51,321 nt of DNA from Granulicatella adiacens (GTDB lineage Bacteria; Bacillota; Bacilli; Lactobacillales; Aerococcaceae). The notes under the pieces are model-generated. The model ran no database searches and had not been told where the DNA came from. It was given only the letters and a program-made list of their open reading frames with translations. The position numbers and the translations under genes were made by a program. Position 1 is the first letter of the stretch, and every line of letters starts with the position of its first letter. The stretch lies in contig JAGZLX010000004.1 of NCBI GenBank assembly GCA_018364485.1, positions 1-51,321 on the forward strand. The letters run 5' to 3'. Below are positions 1-6,751 of this stretch, piece after piece.

Positions 1-4
1 AATG

Positions 5-113
5 TGAGCAATCGCGCTCAGAAATGGAACGTTGGACCGGAACGCCGGAAGGAACGTGCAACGTTCTGCGGACGTTTCGGGAAACGCACGCCATTTCTGC
101 GATTGTGAACTCA
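5..113. repeat. Structured GC-richer element at window edge
   Basis: This stretch is visibly richer in G and C than its surroundings and folds on paper into a three-way junction. Bases 9-27 pair with 91-105 (a GCTC bulge at 16-19), and TGAG 5-8 pairs with CTCA 110-113. Inside sit two hairpins: 28-34 with 59-65 (AACGTTG/CAACGTT, with an inner CCGG/CCGG), and 73-77 with 82-86 around a CGGG loop. GGAACG is repeated three times. No convincing reading frame is present. It could be the end of an intergenic repeat or a small RNA whose promoter lies outside the window. Confidence 0.4.
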
Positions 114-160
114 ACTACACAGAATGTGAGCATCATCTACCAATTACTTTTTATAAATAA

Positions 161-196
161 AAAACACAATATACCTTATAAGGTATATTGTGTTTT
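161..196. terminator. Perfect 36-bp palindrome, probable bidirectional terminator
   Basis: Two exact 18-base arms (161-178 and 179-196) start with AAAACACAATATACC and end with its complement. Each strand therefore ends its stem in a run of T. It lies between the structured edge element and the HAD gene, so it probably ends transcription entering from the left. A protein-binding palindrome is the alternative. Confidence 0.5.
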
Positions 197-338
197 CCAT
201 ATTTTACGGAACTCTCCGAAAGTTTTACGTAATGGATAAGAAGCATTGTATTTTTGCTCAGATTCTTATTTTAAAGACGTCCAATTATCCAGCTCAAAAC
301 ACTACTTAACGCTATTGAACAATTTTCAAGGAGGAACT

Positions 339-1160
339 ATGGCTATCAAATTAATCGCCATCGATATCGACGGCACACTACTCAATTCAAAACGCGAAAT
401 CACACCACGCGTAAAGGCTGCTTTAAACGCTGCAAGCGCTCAAGGAGTCTATGTGGTTCTTTGTACAGGACGCCCATATCCTGGTGTTGAAGGACTACTG
501 CAAGAACTCGACCTCGTGAATGACCACGATTATGTCGTAACTTACAACGGAACTCTGGTGCAACAAACAGGTTCGAAAAAAGCACCCGTTCGCTTCTCAA
601 TGACACATGATGACTTAGAGCGCGTGAACGACTACGCTACAAAATACAATGTGCACTACCACGCCATCGACGAAGAAGCGATTTACGTTCCAACTGCAAC
701 AGTTGGTAAATACTCGATTCATGAAAGTGAACTTGTAGGGATGCCAATCGTGCACCAATTATACAAAGATATTCCAACCGATAAAGAATTCGTCAAAATC
801 ATGTTTGTAGATGAACCTGAAGTGTTAGAAGAATTAATACCAAATCTTTCTGACGACTTCAAGAGCCGCTACAACATTTTCCGTAGTGCTGGCTTCTACC
901 TCGAAGTGATTCACCCTGAAGCGAGCAAAGGCAAAGCCGTGCATCATCTAGCCGATAAACTTGGCCTTACACGCGATGAAGTAATGTGCCTTGGCGACCA
1001 CGAAAACGATCGTGACATGATTGAATACGCTGGTCTAGGCGTTGCGATGGGAAATGCGATTGATTCGATTAAAGAAATTGCTAACTTCGTGACAACAACG
1101 AACGACGAAGATGGTGTTGCTGTTGCCGTTGAAAAATTCGTTTTAAACAAGGAGAACTAG
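339..1160 (+). CDS. Cof-type HAD-family phosphatase
   Basis: A 273-residue soluble haloacid-dehalogenase-fold hydrolase of the Cof/YidA type, a family that dephosphorylates sugar phosphates and similar metabolites. Motif I is DIDGT at residues 9-13 (nucleophile and acid aspartates), and motif IV is GDHENDRDM near residue 210. The region between them is the C2-type cap. The start at 339 is chosen because AAGGAGG sits eight bases upstream and MAIKLIAIDIDGT is the usual family beginning; the frame is open further upstream but without a ribosome site. It overlaps nothing and is followed after two bases by the ASCH gene, so the two form an operon. The substrate cannot be told from sequence. Confidence 0.9.
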   Translation: MAIKLIAIDIDGTLLNSKREITPRVKAALNAASAQGVYVVLCTGRPYPGVEGLLQELDLVNDHDYVVTYNGTLVQQTGSKKAPVRFSMTHDDLERVNDYATKYNVHYHAIDEEAIYVPTATVGKYSIHESELVGMPIVHQLYKDIPTDKEFVKIMFVDEPEVLEELIPNLSDDFKSRYNIFRSAGFYLEVIHPEASKGKAVHHLADKLGLTRDEVMCLGDHENDRDMIEYAGLGVAMGNAIDSIKEIANFVTTTNDEDGVAVAVEKFVLNKEN

Positions 1161-1162
1161 TC

Positions 1163-1507
1163 ATGCTTCATGAGATGACTCTCTTTCCAAAACCGTATGC
1201 TTCCATCGCCTCCGGTCAAAAAACGATTGAACTCCGTCTTTACGATGAAAAGCGTCAATCGATTCAAATTGGTGATCACATTCGATTTACCAATACCCTG
1301 GACGCTTCGCAAACAACACTCTGCGAAGTGGTTCAGTTGCATATCTTTAAAAACTTTGCAGAACTATACGAGAGCCTACCGCTATTAAAATGCGGGTATA
1401 CTCCAGAAGACGTGGTCAATGCACATCCCGATGATATGTTGACTTACTATTCCAAAGAAAAACAAGCTCAATATGGCGTTGTTGGCATCGAACTCAAACG
1501 TATATAA
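1163..1507 (+). CDS. ASCH-domain protein
   Basis: A 114-residue protein matching the small ASCH (PUA-like) fold, predicted to bind RNA. The N-terminal signature is LFPKPYASIASGQKTIELRL, with the typical G-K-T-I-E-L-R segment at residues 18-25, followed by IQIGDHIRF, characteristic of the beta-barrel. AAGGAG upstream and a two-base gap to the HAD gene show translational coupling. The cellular RNA target of this family is not established. A terminator follows immediately. Confidence 0.8.
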   Translation: MLHEMTLFPKPYASIASGQKTIELRLYDEKRQSIQIGDHIRFTNTLDASQTTLCEVVQLHIFKNFAELYESLPLLKCGYTPEDVVNAHPDDMLTYYSKEKQAQYGVVGIELKRI

Positions 1508-1511
1508 CAAA

Positions 1512-1535
1512 ACGAGTCTATTAGGCTCGTTTTTC
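1512..1535 (+). terminator. Intrinsic terminator of the HAD-ASCH operon
   Basis: ACGAGTC (1512-1518) pairs with GGCTCGT (1524-1530) with one G-U, loop TATTA, followed by five T. Confidence 0.85.
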
Positions 1536-1543
1536 TTTATTAT

Positions 1544-1710
1544 TTTCAGGAATAGTAACGTAAATTTCCTGAAAGAAGACTAGTTTTTAGTTTTTCTAAA
1601 TGAATTCAGGAACATTCTTTTGATTTTCAAGGTTTTAATCGCTCATTTCCCGAATATTACAGGTTTAAAAAATTGTAATTTCCGTACTTTTGTGTATACT
1701 ATAATAGTGT
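1544..1710 (+). promoter_or_regulatory. purR promoter with two PurBox-like sites
   Basis: A -35 TTGTAA (1673-1678) and -10 TATACT (1695-1700) are 16 bases apart; TATAAT at 1700-1705 is an alternative -10. The site 1678-1690 (ATTTCCGTACTTT) matches 12 of 13 positions of the PurR box AWWWCCGAACWWT and lies between -35 and -10. A second, weaker box (1646-1658, core CCGAATATT) sits 32 bases upstream in the same orientation. Self-regulation by PurR is the natural reading. Upstream there is an inverted repeat, TTTCAGGAA 1544-1552 with TTCCTGAAA 1566-1574, of unknown role. Confidence 0.65.
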
Positions 1711-1737
1711 CTTAAAGAAAAAAAGGAGGACGAAACG

Positions 1738-2565
1738 ATGAAATTAAAAAGAAGTGAACGTTTAGTCGATATGACACAACGTCTATTAGATAACCCACAT
1801 ACGTTAATCTCATTAACAACATTTACAGCATTGTATCAGTCCGCAAAATCTTCTATTAGTGAGGATATTGCTATTATCAAGAAGACTTTTGAAAAGCAAG
1901 GTGTAGGGATTATTCGCACAGTACCGGGTGCTGCAGGGGGCGTGATTTTTGTTCCGAAAATCAAACGCGAACAAGCATTGGCTGCTGCGGAAAAACTAAG
2001 AGAGCAAATGAACGATGCAAGCCGTCTATTGCCAGGGGGATATATTTACCTTTCTGATTTACTTGCAAAACCAGATGTATTACATGATTTAGGGAAAATG
2101 ATTGCATCTGCTTACGAAGATAAGAAAATCGATGCCGTGATGACCGTTGCAACAAAAGGAGTGCCAATCGCACAAACCGTTGCGAACTACTTAAACGTAC
2201 CATTCGTCATCGTACGCCGTGATTCAAAAATTACGGAAGGTTCTACAGTAAGTATTAACTACGTTTCAGGTTCTTCTTCTCGCGTTGAGAAAATGGAATT
2301 ATCAAAACGTACATTAGCTAGTGGATCAAACGTATTAATCGTCGACGACTTCTTAAAAGCTGGCGGTACAATCAACGGTATGCGTAGCCTTATCCAAGAA
2401 TTTGATTCAACAACAGCAGGTGCCGTTGTATTCTGTGAGTCAGGGGTTTCAAACCACAATGTAACAGACTACTCTTCAATCATCAAAATTACAGAGATTG
2501 ATACTGAAGCACAAACGATCAAAGCAGAACTTGGTAACTTCTTTGATAAACATGAATTTTTATAA
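1738..2565 (+). CDS. purR: Purine operon regulator PurR
   Basis: A 275-residue PurR. Residues 1-75 form the winged-helix DNA-binding domain (begins MKLKRSERLVDMT). The rest is a type I phosphoribosyltransferase-like domain with the PRPP-binding segment VLIVDDFLKAGGT at about 199-211. In Bacillus it represses purine genes and in lactococci it activates them; PRPP modulates binding in both. A strong AAAGGAGG ribosome site precedes the ATG. It is transcribed alone from a promoter with PurBox-like sites and ended by a strong hairpin. The adenylosuccinate synthetase gene at 22.7-24.0 kb is a likely target, but no clear PurBox was searched for there. Confidence 0.96.
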   Translation: MKLKRSERLVDMTQRLLDNPHTLISLTTFTALYQSAKSSISEDIAIIKKTFEKQGVGIIRTVPGAAGGVIFVPKIKREQALAAAEKLREQMNDASRLLPGGYIYLSDLLAKPDVLHDLGKMIASAYEDKKIDAVMTVATKGVPIAQTVANYLNVPFVIVRRDSKITEGSTVSINYVSGSSSRVEKMELSKRTLASGSNVLIVDDFLKAGGTINGMRSLIQEFDSTTAGAVVFCESGVSNHNVTDYSSIIKITEIDTEAQTIKAELGNFFDKHEFL

Positions 2566-2580
2566 GATAAAATGAAATAA

Positions 2581-2613
2581 AGCGAAGAGCCAAATTGGTT
2601 CTTCGCTTTTTTT
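2581..2613. terminator. purR terminator, bidirectional
   Basis: A 12-base stem (2581-2592 with 2596-2607, one G-U) is followed by seven T on the plus strand. The minus strand also ends in a T-rich tail, so it can serve the convergent transporter operon. Confidence 0.85.
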
Positions 2614-2620
2614 GTATGCT

Positions 2621-2644
2621 GCAATTACCATATATGGTAATTGC
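2621..2644. other. Perfect 24-bp palindrome between convergent genes
   Basis: GCAATTACCATA and its exact complement run without a spacer between the purR terminator and the stop codon of the AEC transporter. There is no T-run beside it on either strand, so it may be a stability hairpin at the end of the minus-strand mRNA or a binding site. Confidence 0.5.
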
Positions 2645-2645
2645 G

Positions 2646-3599
2646 TTAAATTAGAAATAAAAATAACGACCACAATGGCAATACTGCTAAGTAAGCAATG
2701 GTTGTCATCGTCACCACATTCGTCGCAAAATCAACATCTCCTTTAGCTTCTGCCGCTAAAATAGGCATAATCACCAGCGTTGGAATAGTCGACTGAATAA
2801 TAAAAGTTTCTTTTAATAAGGGATTATCCGCTCCTCCAATAAGTAACACCAATACCATTAACATTGGGAAAATAATAAAGCGCCCTGCTAGAGCAAGTAC
2901 GGTATCACGGTCGATGCGCAACGTTCCAAGACCACTTTGCTGGAGATTGATTCCAATATACATGAGTGACAATGGTGTCACTAAACTTCCTACTATATTA
3001 ATGGAATTTTGTGCAAACGTTGGAACTGGAATGCCAAGCGCCACAACTGCTAAAGCCACTAGAAACGCAATGAGCGGCGGTGAACAGAGGCTCTTCCACT
3101 CGATTCCTTTATTTTTGGTTCCATCAGGACGGTCAATCGCTACGACATAAGTTCCCACGGTGAAAATCGACAATGTATTAATCACGTAGTAAACCAAAAA
3201 GTACGGCATCGCTTCTTCTCCAAAAAGAGAGAGGTTGAGCGGCAATCCCATAAAGACAGTGTTCGCATTCACGAATGTATTGAGCATAATCCCACGTCTT
3301 CCAACCGGAACTTTGAACAAAACTACAGCGCCCCATGCCACGATGTACCCTAGAATCACCGTAATCAACGGATATAGACTCGCTCCAAAGAAGCTCACGA
3401 GTTGTTCTCTTGTTATAAATTTTAATACCGAAACAAAGATGGACGCTGGCAAAGCAATTTTCAAAATCAAATCCGCAATGCTCTTACTGAATCCTTCTTG
3501 AAACCATCCCTTGGCCTGCAAAAGATAGCCGAGCGCGATGACCGCTAGAATCGTCACCAGACTCCATAACGCCTGTATAATCACATGCTTGTCCTCCAA
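2646..3599 (-). CDS. AEC-family transporter (auxin efflux carrier fold)
   Basis: A 317-residue integral membrane protein with about ten hydrophobic segments in the two halves typical of the AEC family (MleP, YfdV and relatives), which move small organic acids or related anions. The opening segment (VTILAVIALGYLLQAKGWF) and a proline-containing SDLILKIALPAS-type helix near residue 45-55 (here ADLILKIALPASIF) are diagnostic. It is the last gene of the MBL-TetR-AEC operon, 14 bases after the TetR gene. The context suggests efflux or uptake of a compound sensed by the TetR protein. The substrate is unknown. Confidence 0.85.
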   Translation of the reverse strand: MEDKHVIIQALWSLVTILAVIALGYLLQAKGWFQEGFSKSIADLILKIALPASIFVSVLKFITREQLVSFFGASLYPLITVILGYIVAWGAVVLFKVPVGRRGIMLNTFVNANTVFMGLPLNLSLFGEEAMPYFLVYYVINTLSIFTVGTYVVAIDRPDGTKNKGIEWKSLCSPPLIAFLVALAVVALGIPVPTFAQNSINIVGSLVTPLSLMYIGINLQQSGLGTLRIDRDTVLALAGRFIIFPMLMVLVLLIGGADNPLLKETFIIQSTIPTLVIMPILAAEAKGDVDFATNVVTMTTIAYLAVLPLWSLFLFLI

Positions 3600-3613
3600 A
3601 AATAGTTATTTTC

Positions 3614-4204
3614 TTACAGATTCTTTCGATCCAATAATGTGAAAGTTAAGTAATCTGTAACAATTGTCTGCAGTCTTTCGTTATATCCACAATCCCCAGA
3701 AGCGTAGTTAATCACCATTCCTTGTAAAAACAAATAGGTTCCTCGGACAATATTGAATAATTTTTCTTCACTGATTGAGTGAGGTAATACTGCTTCAATT
3801 AAAGATTTTAGTATGTTGAAACTCTTCATTCTTAACTGATTAATTGGTTTTGTGAATTCGGGTAAATCAACTTCTTCCCCTTCAACAATAAATAGAAGCT
3901 GATTAGAACTCGCATATTGAAATCCAAAGCGAATAAAATGATGGCAAACTCCTAATAATCTATCCTCTACACTCTCGTTCGATTGATAGATTTCTAAAGA
4001 AGTTTGATATAACTTTTCTAGTGGGGCACTGGCAACTTCAAACAGAATTTCATCCTTATTTTTGAAATAAAGATAAATGGTTGTATGAGAGCATCCTGCA
4101 CGTTTGGCAATTTCTCGAATCCCAACCTCCTGAAAAGATTTTTCTGCAAAAAGACTACTTGCCGCTTCTAAGATTCTATCCCTTGTTAACTGTTCTGAAA
4201 CCAT
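3614..4204 (-). CDS. TetR/AcrR-family transcriptional regulator
   Basis: A 196-residue TetR repressor. Residues 8-55 carry the canonical helix-turn-helix (RILEAASSLFAEKSFQEVGIREIAKRAG split around the turn, then TTIYLYFKNKDEIL). The C-terminal ligand domain has no family-level similarity I recognise. The start lies inside the 3' end of the upstream hydrolase gene (19-base overlap), so translation is coupled. It probably controls its own operon through the palindrome at 4922-4949 overlapping the promoter. The ligand is presumably the substrate of the neighbouring hydrolase or transporter (inference). Confidence 0.9.
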   Translation of the reverse strand: MVSEQLTRDRILEAASSLFAEKSFQEVGIREIAKRAGCSHTTIYLYFKNKDEILFEVASAPLEKLYQTSLEIYQSNESVEDRLLGVCHHFIRFGFQYASSNQLLFIVEGEEVDLPEFTKPINQLRMKSFNILKSLIEAVLPHSISEEKLFNIVRGTYLFLQGMVINYASGDCGYNERLQTIVTDYLTFTLLDRKNL

Positions 4205-4902
4205 TCACTTTTCTCCATTTCTTGCAATGCGTTCTTCACTTCTCCACCATGAGCAACAGAAAGTATAGCTTGGCTATATTCTTTTAATACGGAATGAGCT
4301 GTCTGTAAAGCTTTCGGCATATCTGCTGTATATTCTTTCATTGGTGCGCTTAACACTCCCGCTCTGTCCGTCGTCAGAAGATCTCCTCCAATTAATAGAT
4401 TATCCTCTGAATGATAATAACAGGTATGTCCCGGCGAGTGCCCTGGTGAATGAATTGCCGTGAGCCCTGCTTTTTCCAACAATGCATTTGATTCGGGAGT
4501 TCCCAGTTCAATTAAATCCTGCTTTTTAAAAGTGATAGGCTCTAGCTTTTCTCGACCAGGATATGGTTTTTCTCCTGAGACAAAAGGAATTTCTCTGCTG
4601 TCGATAACAATAGGAAGATTTGGTAATAGTGTTTTTAATCTTGGAATTCCTCCAATATGATCAGAATGTCCATGCGTTAAAAATACTCCAGACACTCTTT
4701 CTTTATCATAAAAATTACGAACAACATACTCTGCCATTCGTGGTAAAAATTTAGCTAACCCACTATCAATTAAGAAGTATTGGTTATCCTTTTCAACAAC
4801 CCAAATACTAACAATGAATATCCCAATATCAAACTCAAACTTTTCAATATGTGGACTGATTCTCTTTCTTTTTGAAATTAAACGATAAATGAATTGATTC
4901 AT
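4186..4902 (-). CDS. MBL-fold metallo-hydrolase
   Basis: A 238-residue metallo-beta-lactamase-fold enzyme. The metal motif THGHSDHIGG is at about residues 75-84, followed by a HSPGHSPGH histidine segment near 150 and an aspartate in GGDLL near 173. A final histidine is in VAHGG near 218. This is the standard two-metal set, so it should be active. It is the first gene of an operon with TetR and AEC. Members of this fold cleave esters, lactones or thioesters, and the exact reaction is not predictable. The start ATG is preceded by GAGGTG. Confidence 0.88.
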   Translation of the reverse strand: MNQFIYRLISKRKRISPHIEKFEFDIGIFIVSIWVVEKDNQYFLIDSGLAKFLPRMAEYVVRNFYDKERVSGVFLTHGHSDHIGGIPRLKTLLPNLPIVIDSREIPFVSGEKPYPGREKLEPITFKKQDLIELGTPESNALLEKAGLTAIHSPGHSPGHTCYYHSEDNLLIGGDLLTTDRAGVLSAPMKEYTADMPKALQTAHSVLKEYSQAILSVAHGGEVKNALQEMEKSEWFQNS

Positions 4903-4921
4903 TTCAACACCTCAATTGTCG

Positions 4922-4973
4922 ATACTAACCACTGGTTACCGCTTAGTATAAACCCTTTTTCCATTCAATTCAA
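4922..4973 (-). promoter_or_regulatory. Promoter and likely TetR operator of the MBL-TetR-AEC operon
   Basis: On the minus strand, -35 TTGAAT (4973-4968) and -10 TATACT (4950-4945) are separated by 17 bases. An inverted repeat ATACTAA (4922-4928)/TTAGTAT (4943-4949) overlaps the -10, and nested within it is AACCA-C-TGGTT (4927-4937). Overlap of a palindrome with the -10 and start point is the usual position for TetR autorepression. Confidence 0.6.
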
Positions 4974-4975
4974 GA

Positions 4976-5009
4976 AATAAAAAAAGCCTACCAAATCAAT
5001 GGTAAGCTT
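4976..5009 (-). terminator. adcCB terminator
   Basis: Minus-strand stem of nine pairs (5009-5001 with 4992-4984, one G-U) with an eight-base loop, followed by a run of seven T. Confidence 0.85.
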
Positions 5010-5015
5010 TGTTCA

Positions 5016-5825
5016 TTATGCTTTTTTACGTAAGGCGCTCACGATAAATGAGATAAATAAGATTACAAGGAACACACATGTAATCGCGGCTCCCGGAGGC
5101 GCTTCGTAAATATAAGATGCTGAAAGTCCTGCAAAGAATCCAATCAGACTGATGATAATGCCGCCGATAATAACGCCATTAAACTTACTGCTTACTCGAA
5201 GCGCGATTGACGCTGGCAGTACAATAACAGCGGACACTAGAAGGGACCCTGCGATTGGCATCATCACTGCAATCACAACTCCTGTAATAATCGTAAAGAG
5301 GTTCGTCATCAATCGGACGGGTAATCCCGCTGTCATCGCTGTATCTTCATCAAACGACAATACATATAGTGGTTTACGGAAAATCACGTATAACGCAACG
5401 ACGACAACTGCTAGTAGAATCATAATCATCATCTGTTGTTGCGTAATCGTCACGATAGAACCGAATAAGAACTGGTCCACACTTAATGTTGAACGTCCTT
5501 TTTGCATATTCATCAGGATAAGGGCAATTGCCATTCCTCCCGACATTAGAATTGCAACGGTAATTTCAGAATATCCTCTAAAGTATTTTCCAATCGCTTC
5601 GATGAAAACTGCTGCGATAATTACCACAATCAGCGTTGTAAGTGTTGGATTCATCCCCAAAAGAAATCCTAGCGCTACCCCAACAAGGGACACGTGCGAC
5701 AAGGTGTCGGCCATCAGCGACTGTCTTCTAAGAATTAAGAACAATCCAAGAATTGGCGTGATAAAAGCCATCGCTATTCCTGAGATGAATGCTCTTTGCA
5801 TGAAACCATAGAAAAACATCTCCAT
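5016..5825 (-). CDS. adcB: Metal ABC transporter permease AdcB/ZnuB
   Basis: A 269-residue ABC-3 family permease with about eight membrane segments, beginning MEMFFYGFMQRAFISG, as in zinc permeases. The segment DTLSHVSLVGVALG near residue 40 is the conserved cytoplasmic coupling region. It overlaps the end of the ATPase gene by 52 bases. The start at 5825 was chosen because AAGGAGG lies seven bases upstream; a second ATG six bases later is possible. It would move zinc (or manganese) into the cell with AdcC. No solute-binding protein (AdcA) or AdcR gene is adjacent, so the binding protein must be encoded elsewhere. Confidence 0.88.
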   Translation of the reverse strand: MEMFFYGFMQRAFISGIAMAFITPILGLFLILRRQSLMADTLSHVSLVGVALGFLLGMNPTLTTLIVVIIAAVFIEAIGKYFRGYSEITVAILMSGGMAIALILMNMQKGRSTLSVDQFLFGSIVTITQQQMMIMILLAVVVVALYVIFRKPLYVLSFDEDTAMTAGLPVRLMTNLFTIITGVVIAVMMPIAGSLLVSAVIVLPASIALRVSSKFNGVIIGGIIISLIGFFAGLSASYIYEAPPGAAITCVFLVILFISFIVSALRKKA

Positions 5826-6478
5826 GGAGAATCCTCCTTTCGTTGCAGATGGATATGTTTATCCACGTATTGTTCAAGCGCTTCTTCCTCATGAGTGACC
5901 ATTAAAATGGCTTTCCCGTGATGATCGCAAGCATGGTGTAATAAGTGATAGAATCGTTCTCTAGAAGCCTTATCCATACCGGCCGTTGGTTCATCGAGGA
6001 CGAATAAATCTGGGTCTGTCGCAAAAATTCGTGCTAAACAGATGCGTTGTTTTTGTCCTCCTGATAAATCTCCGATACGTTTATTGCGTTGCTCCCACAT
6101 CCCTACGGATTTGAGAGAGCGTTCGATATGTTCATGATCTTCTGCATTTAATTTCTTGAACCAGCGCCCTTGTTGGTAACGACCTGACGCCACAAGTTCA
6201 TACACATTTGATGGGAACCCTACATTAAAAGAAGAAATCTGTTGTGGAGCGTATCCAATCGATAACTTCTCGCCATTGCTATTTTTCTTTGCAATAGTGG
6301 CTTTCCCACTCTTTGGTGTTAAGAGTCCTAATATATTTTTTACTAAAGTAGACTTCGCTGCTCCATTTTCCCCAGTCAAAATCACAAACTGACCTGGTTC
6401 CACCGTAAAGCTAATATCTTCAAGTACTGTCTCTTGTTCATATGAGAAAGAAAGATGTTCTACTGAAATATAACTCAT
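5774..6478 (-). CDS. adcC: Metal ABC transporter ATPase AdcC/ZnuC
   Basis: A 234-residue ABC ATPase. Walker A is GENGAAKST near residue 38, with Ala in place of the usual Gly as in streptococcal AdcC. The signature is LSGGQ, and Walker B ends LFVLDEP. The segment SFNVGFPSNVYELV and the tail DSPWRCF are hallmarks of AdcC/ZnuC. The ATG at 6478 is preferred over an upstream one because AAAGGAG lies just before it and it gives the family N-terminus (MSYISVEHLSFSY). First gene of adcCB, with a good promoter and a Zur-like palindrome in its leader. Confidence 0.9.
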   Translation of the reverse strand: MSYISVEHLSFSYEQETVLEDISFTVEPGQFVILTGENGAAKSTLVKNILGLLTPKSGKATIAKKNSNGEKLSIGYAPQQISSFNVGFPSNVYELVASGRYQQGRWFKKLNAEDHEHIERSLKSVGMWEQRNKRIGDLSGGQKQRICLARIFATDPDLFVLDEPTAGMDKASRERFYHLLHHACDHHGKAILMVTHEEEALEQYVDKHIHLQRKEDSPWRCFSMVSCKEHSSQE

Positions 6479-6493
6479 GCCTTTCTCCTTTCT

Positions 6494-6554
6494 AAATCGT
6501 AGTGATTCTTTTTTATACAATGGATAGAATAGCATATTGAGTACACTCCGTCAA
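6494..6554 (-). promoter_or_regulatory. adcC promoter with Zur-like operator
   Basis: Minus strand: -35 TTGACG (6554-6549), 17-base spacer, -10 TATTCT (6531-6526). Just after the expected start point, positions 6494-6514 match 15 of the 20 fixed positions of the Bacillus Zur box (AAATCGTAAT-N-ATTACGATTT); the half AAATCGTA is exact. No AdcR-type TTAAC-GTTAA site was seen. Zinc repression is likely, but the regulator's identity is inferred. Confidence 0.55.
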
Positions 6555-6633
6555 TGTTTCGGGCTTTGGAAGCATCATCTGGAAACAAGGTGGACTTGCG
6601 ATTGTAACGTTCATCTTATTACTTGTTTTATAG
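6541..6633 (+). pseudogene. Possible C-terminal remnant of a membrane-protein gene
   Basis: A 30-codon open stretch with no start codon ends at TAG 6631-6633. Its last 22 residues read as a hydrophobic helix (WKQGGLAIVTFILLLVL). It is followed 17 bases later by a perfect, strong plus-strand terminator (6651-6687) that has no other gene to serve. The combination suggests a decayed plus-strand transporter gene whose 5' part has been lost. The adcC promoter has been placed within it. It could also be chance. Confidence 0.35.
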
Positions 6634-6650
6634 TTTCAATTTTATCTCTA

Positions 6651-6687
6651 AGAATTATTGGGAAATTTTACCAATAATTCTTTTTTT
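6651..6687 (+). terminator. Strong terminator without an intact gene upstream
   Basis: An 11-base perfect stem (6651-6661 with 6671-6681) is followed by seven T. The only upstream plus-strand candidate is the remnant ending at 6633. Confidence 0.85.
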
Positions 6688-6690
6688 ATA

Positions 6691-6719
6691 TTGCTTTTTG
6701 GATTTCAGAGTGATATCAT
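6691..6719 (+). promoter_or_regulatory. Promoter of the SPFH-RHH operon
   Basis: -35 TTGCTT (6691-6696), 17-base spacer, -10 TATCAT (6714-6719). GATATC is repeated at 6712-6717 and 6723-6728, flanking the start-point region. Confidence 0.5.
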
Positions 6720-6751
6720 TTAGATATCAAATAGACAAAGGAGTCTTTTTT

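Noticed and set aside
24..239. 71-codon open frame at the left edge
   Set aside because: It covers the hairpins and the 36-bp palindrome, lacks a ribosome site and has no protein-like composition.
5152..5811. 219-codon open frame opposite adcB
   Set aside because: A shadow of the strongly hydrophobic permease gene; no ribosome site and unnatural I/T-rich composition.
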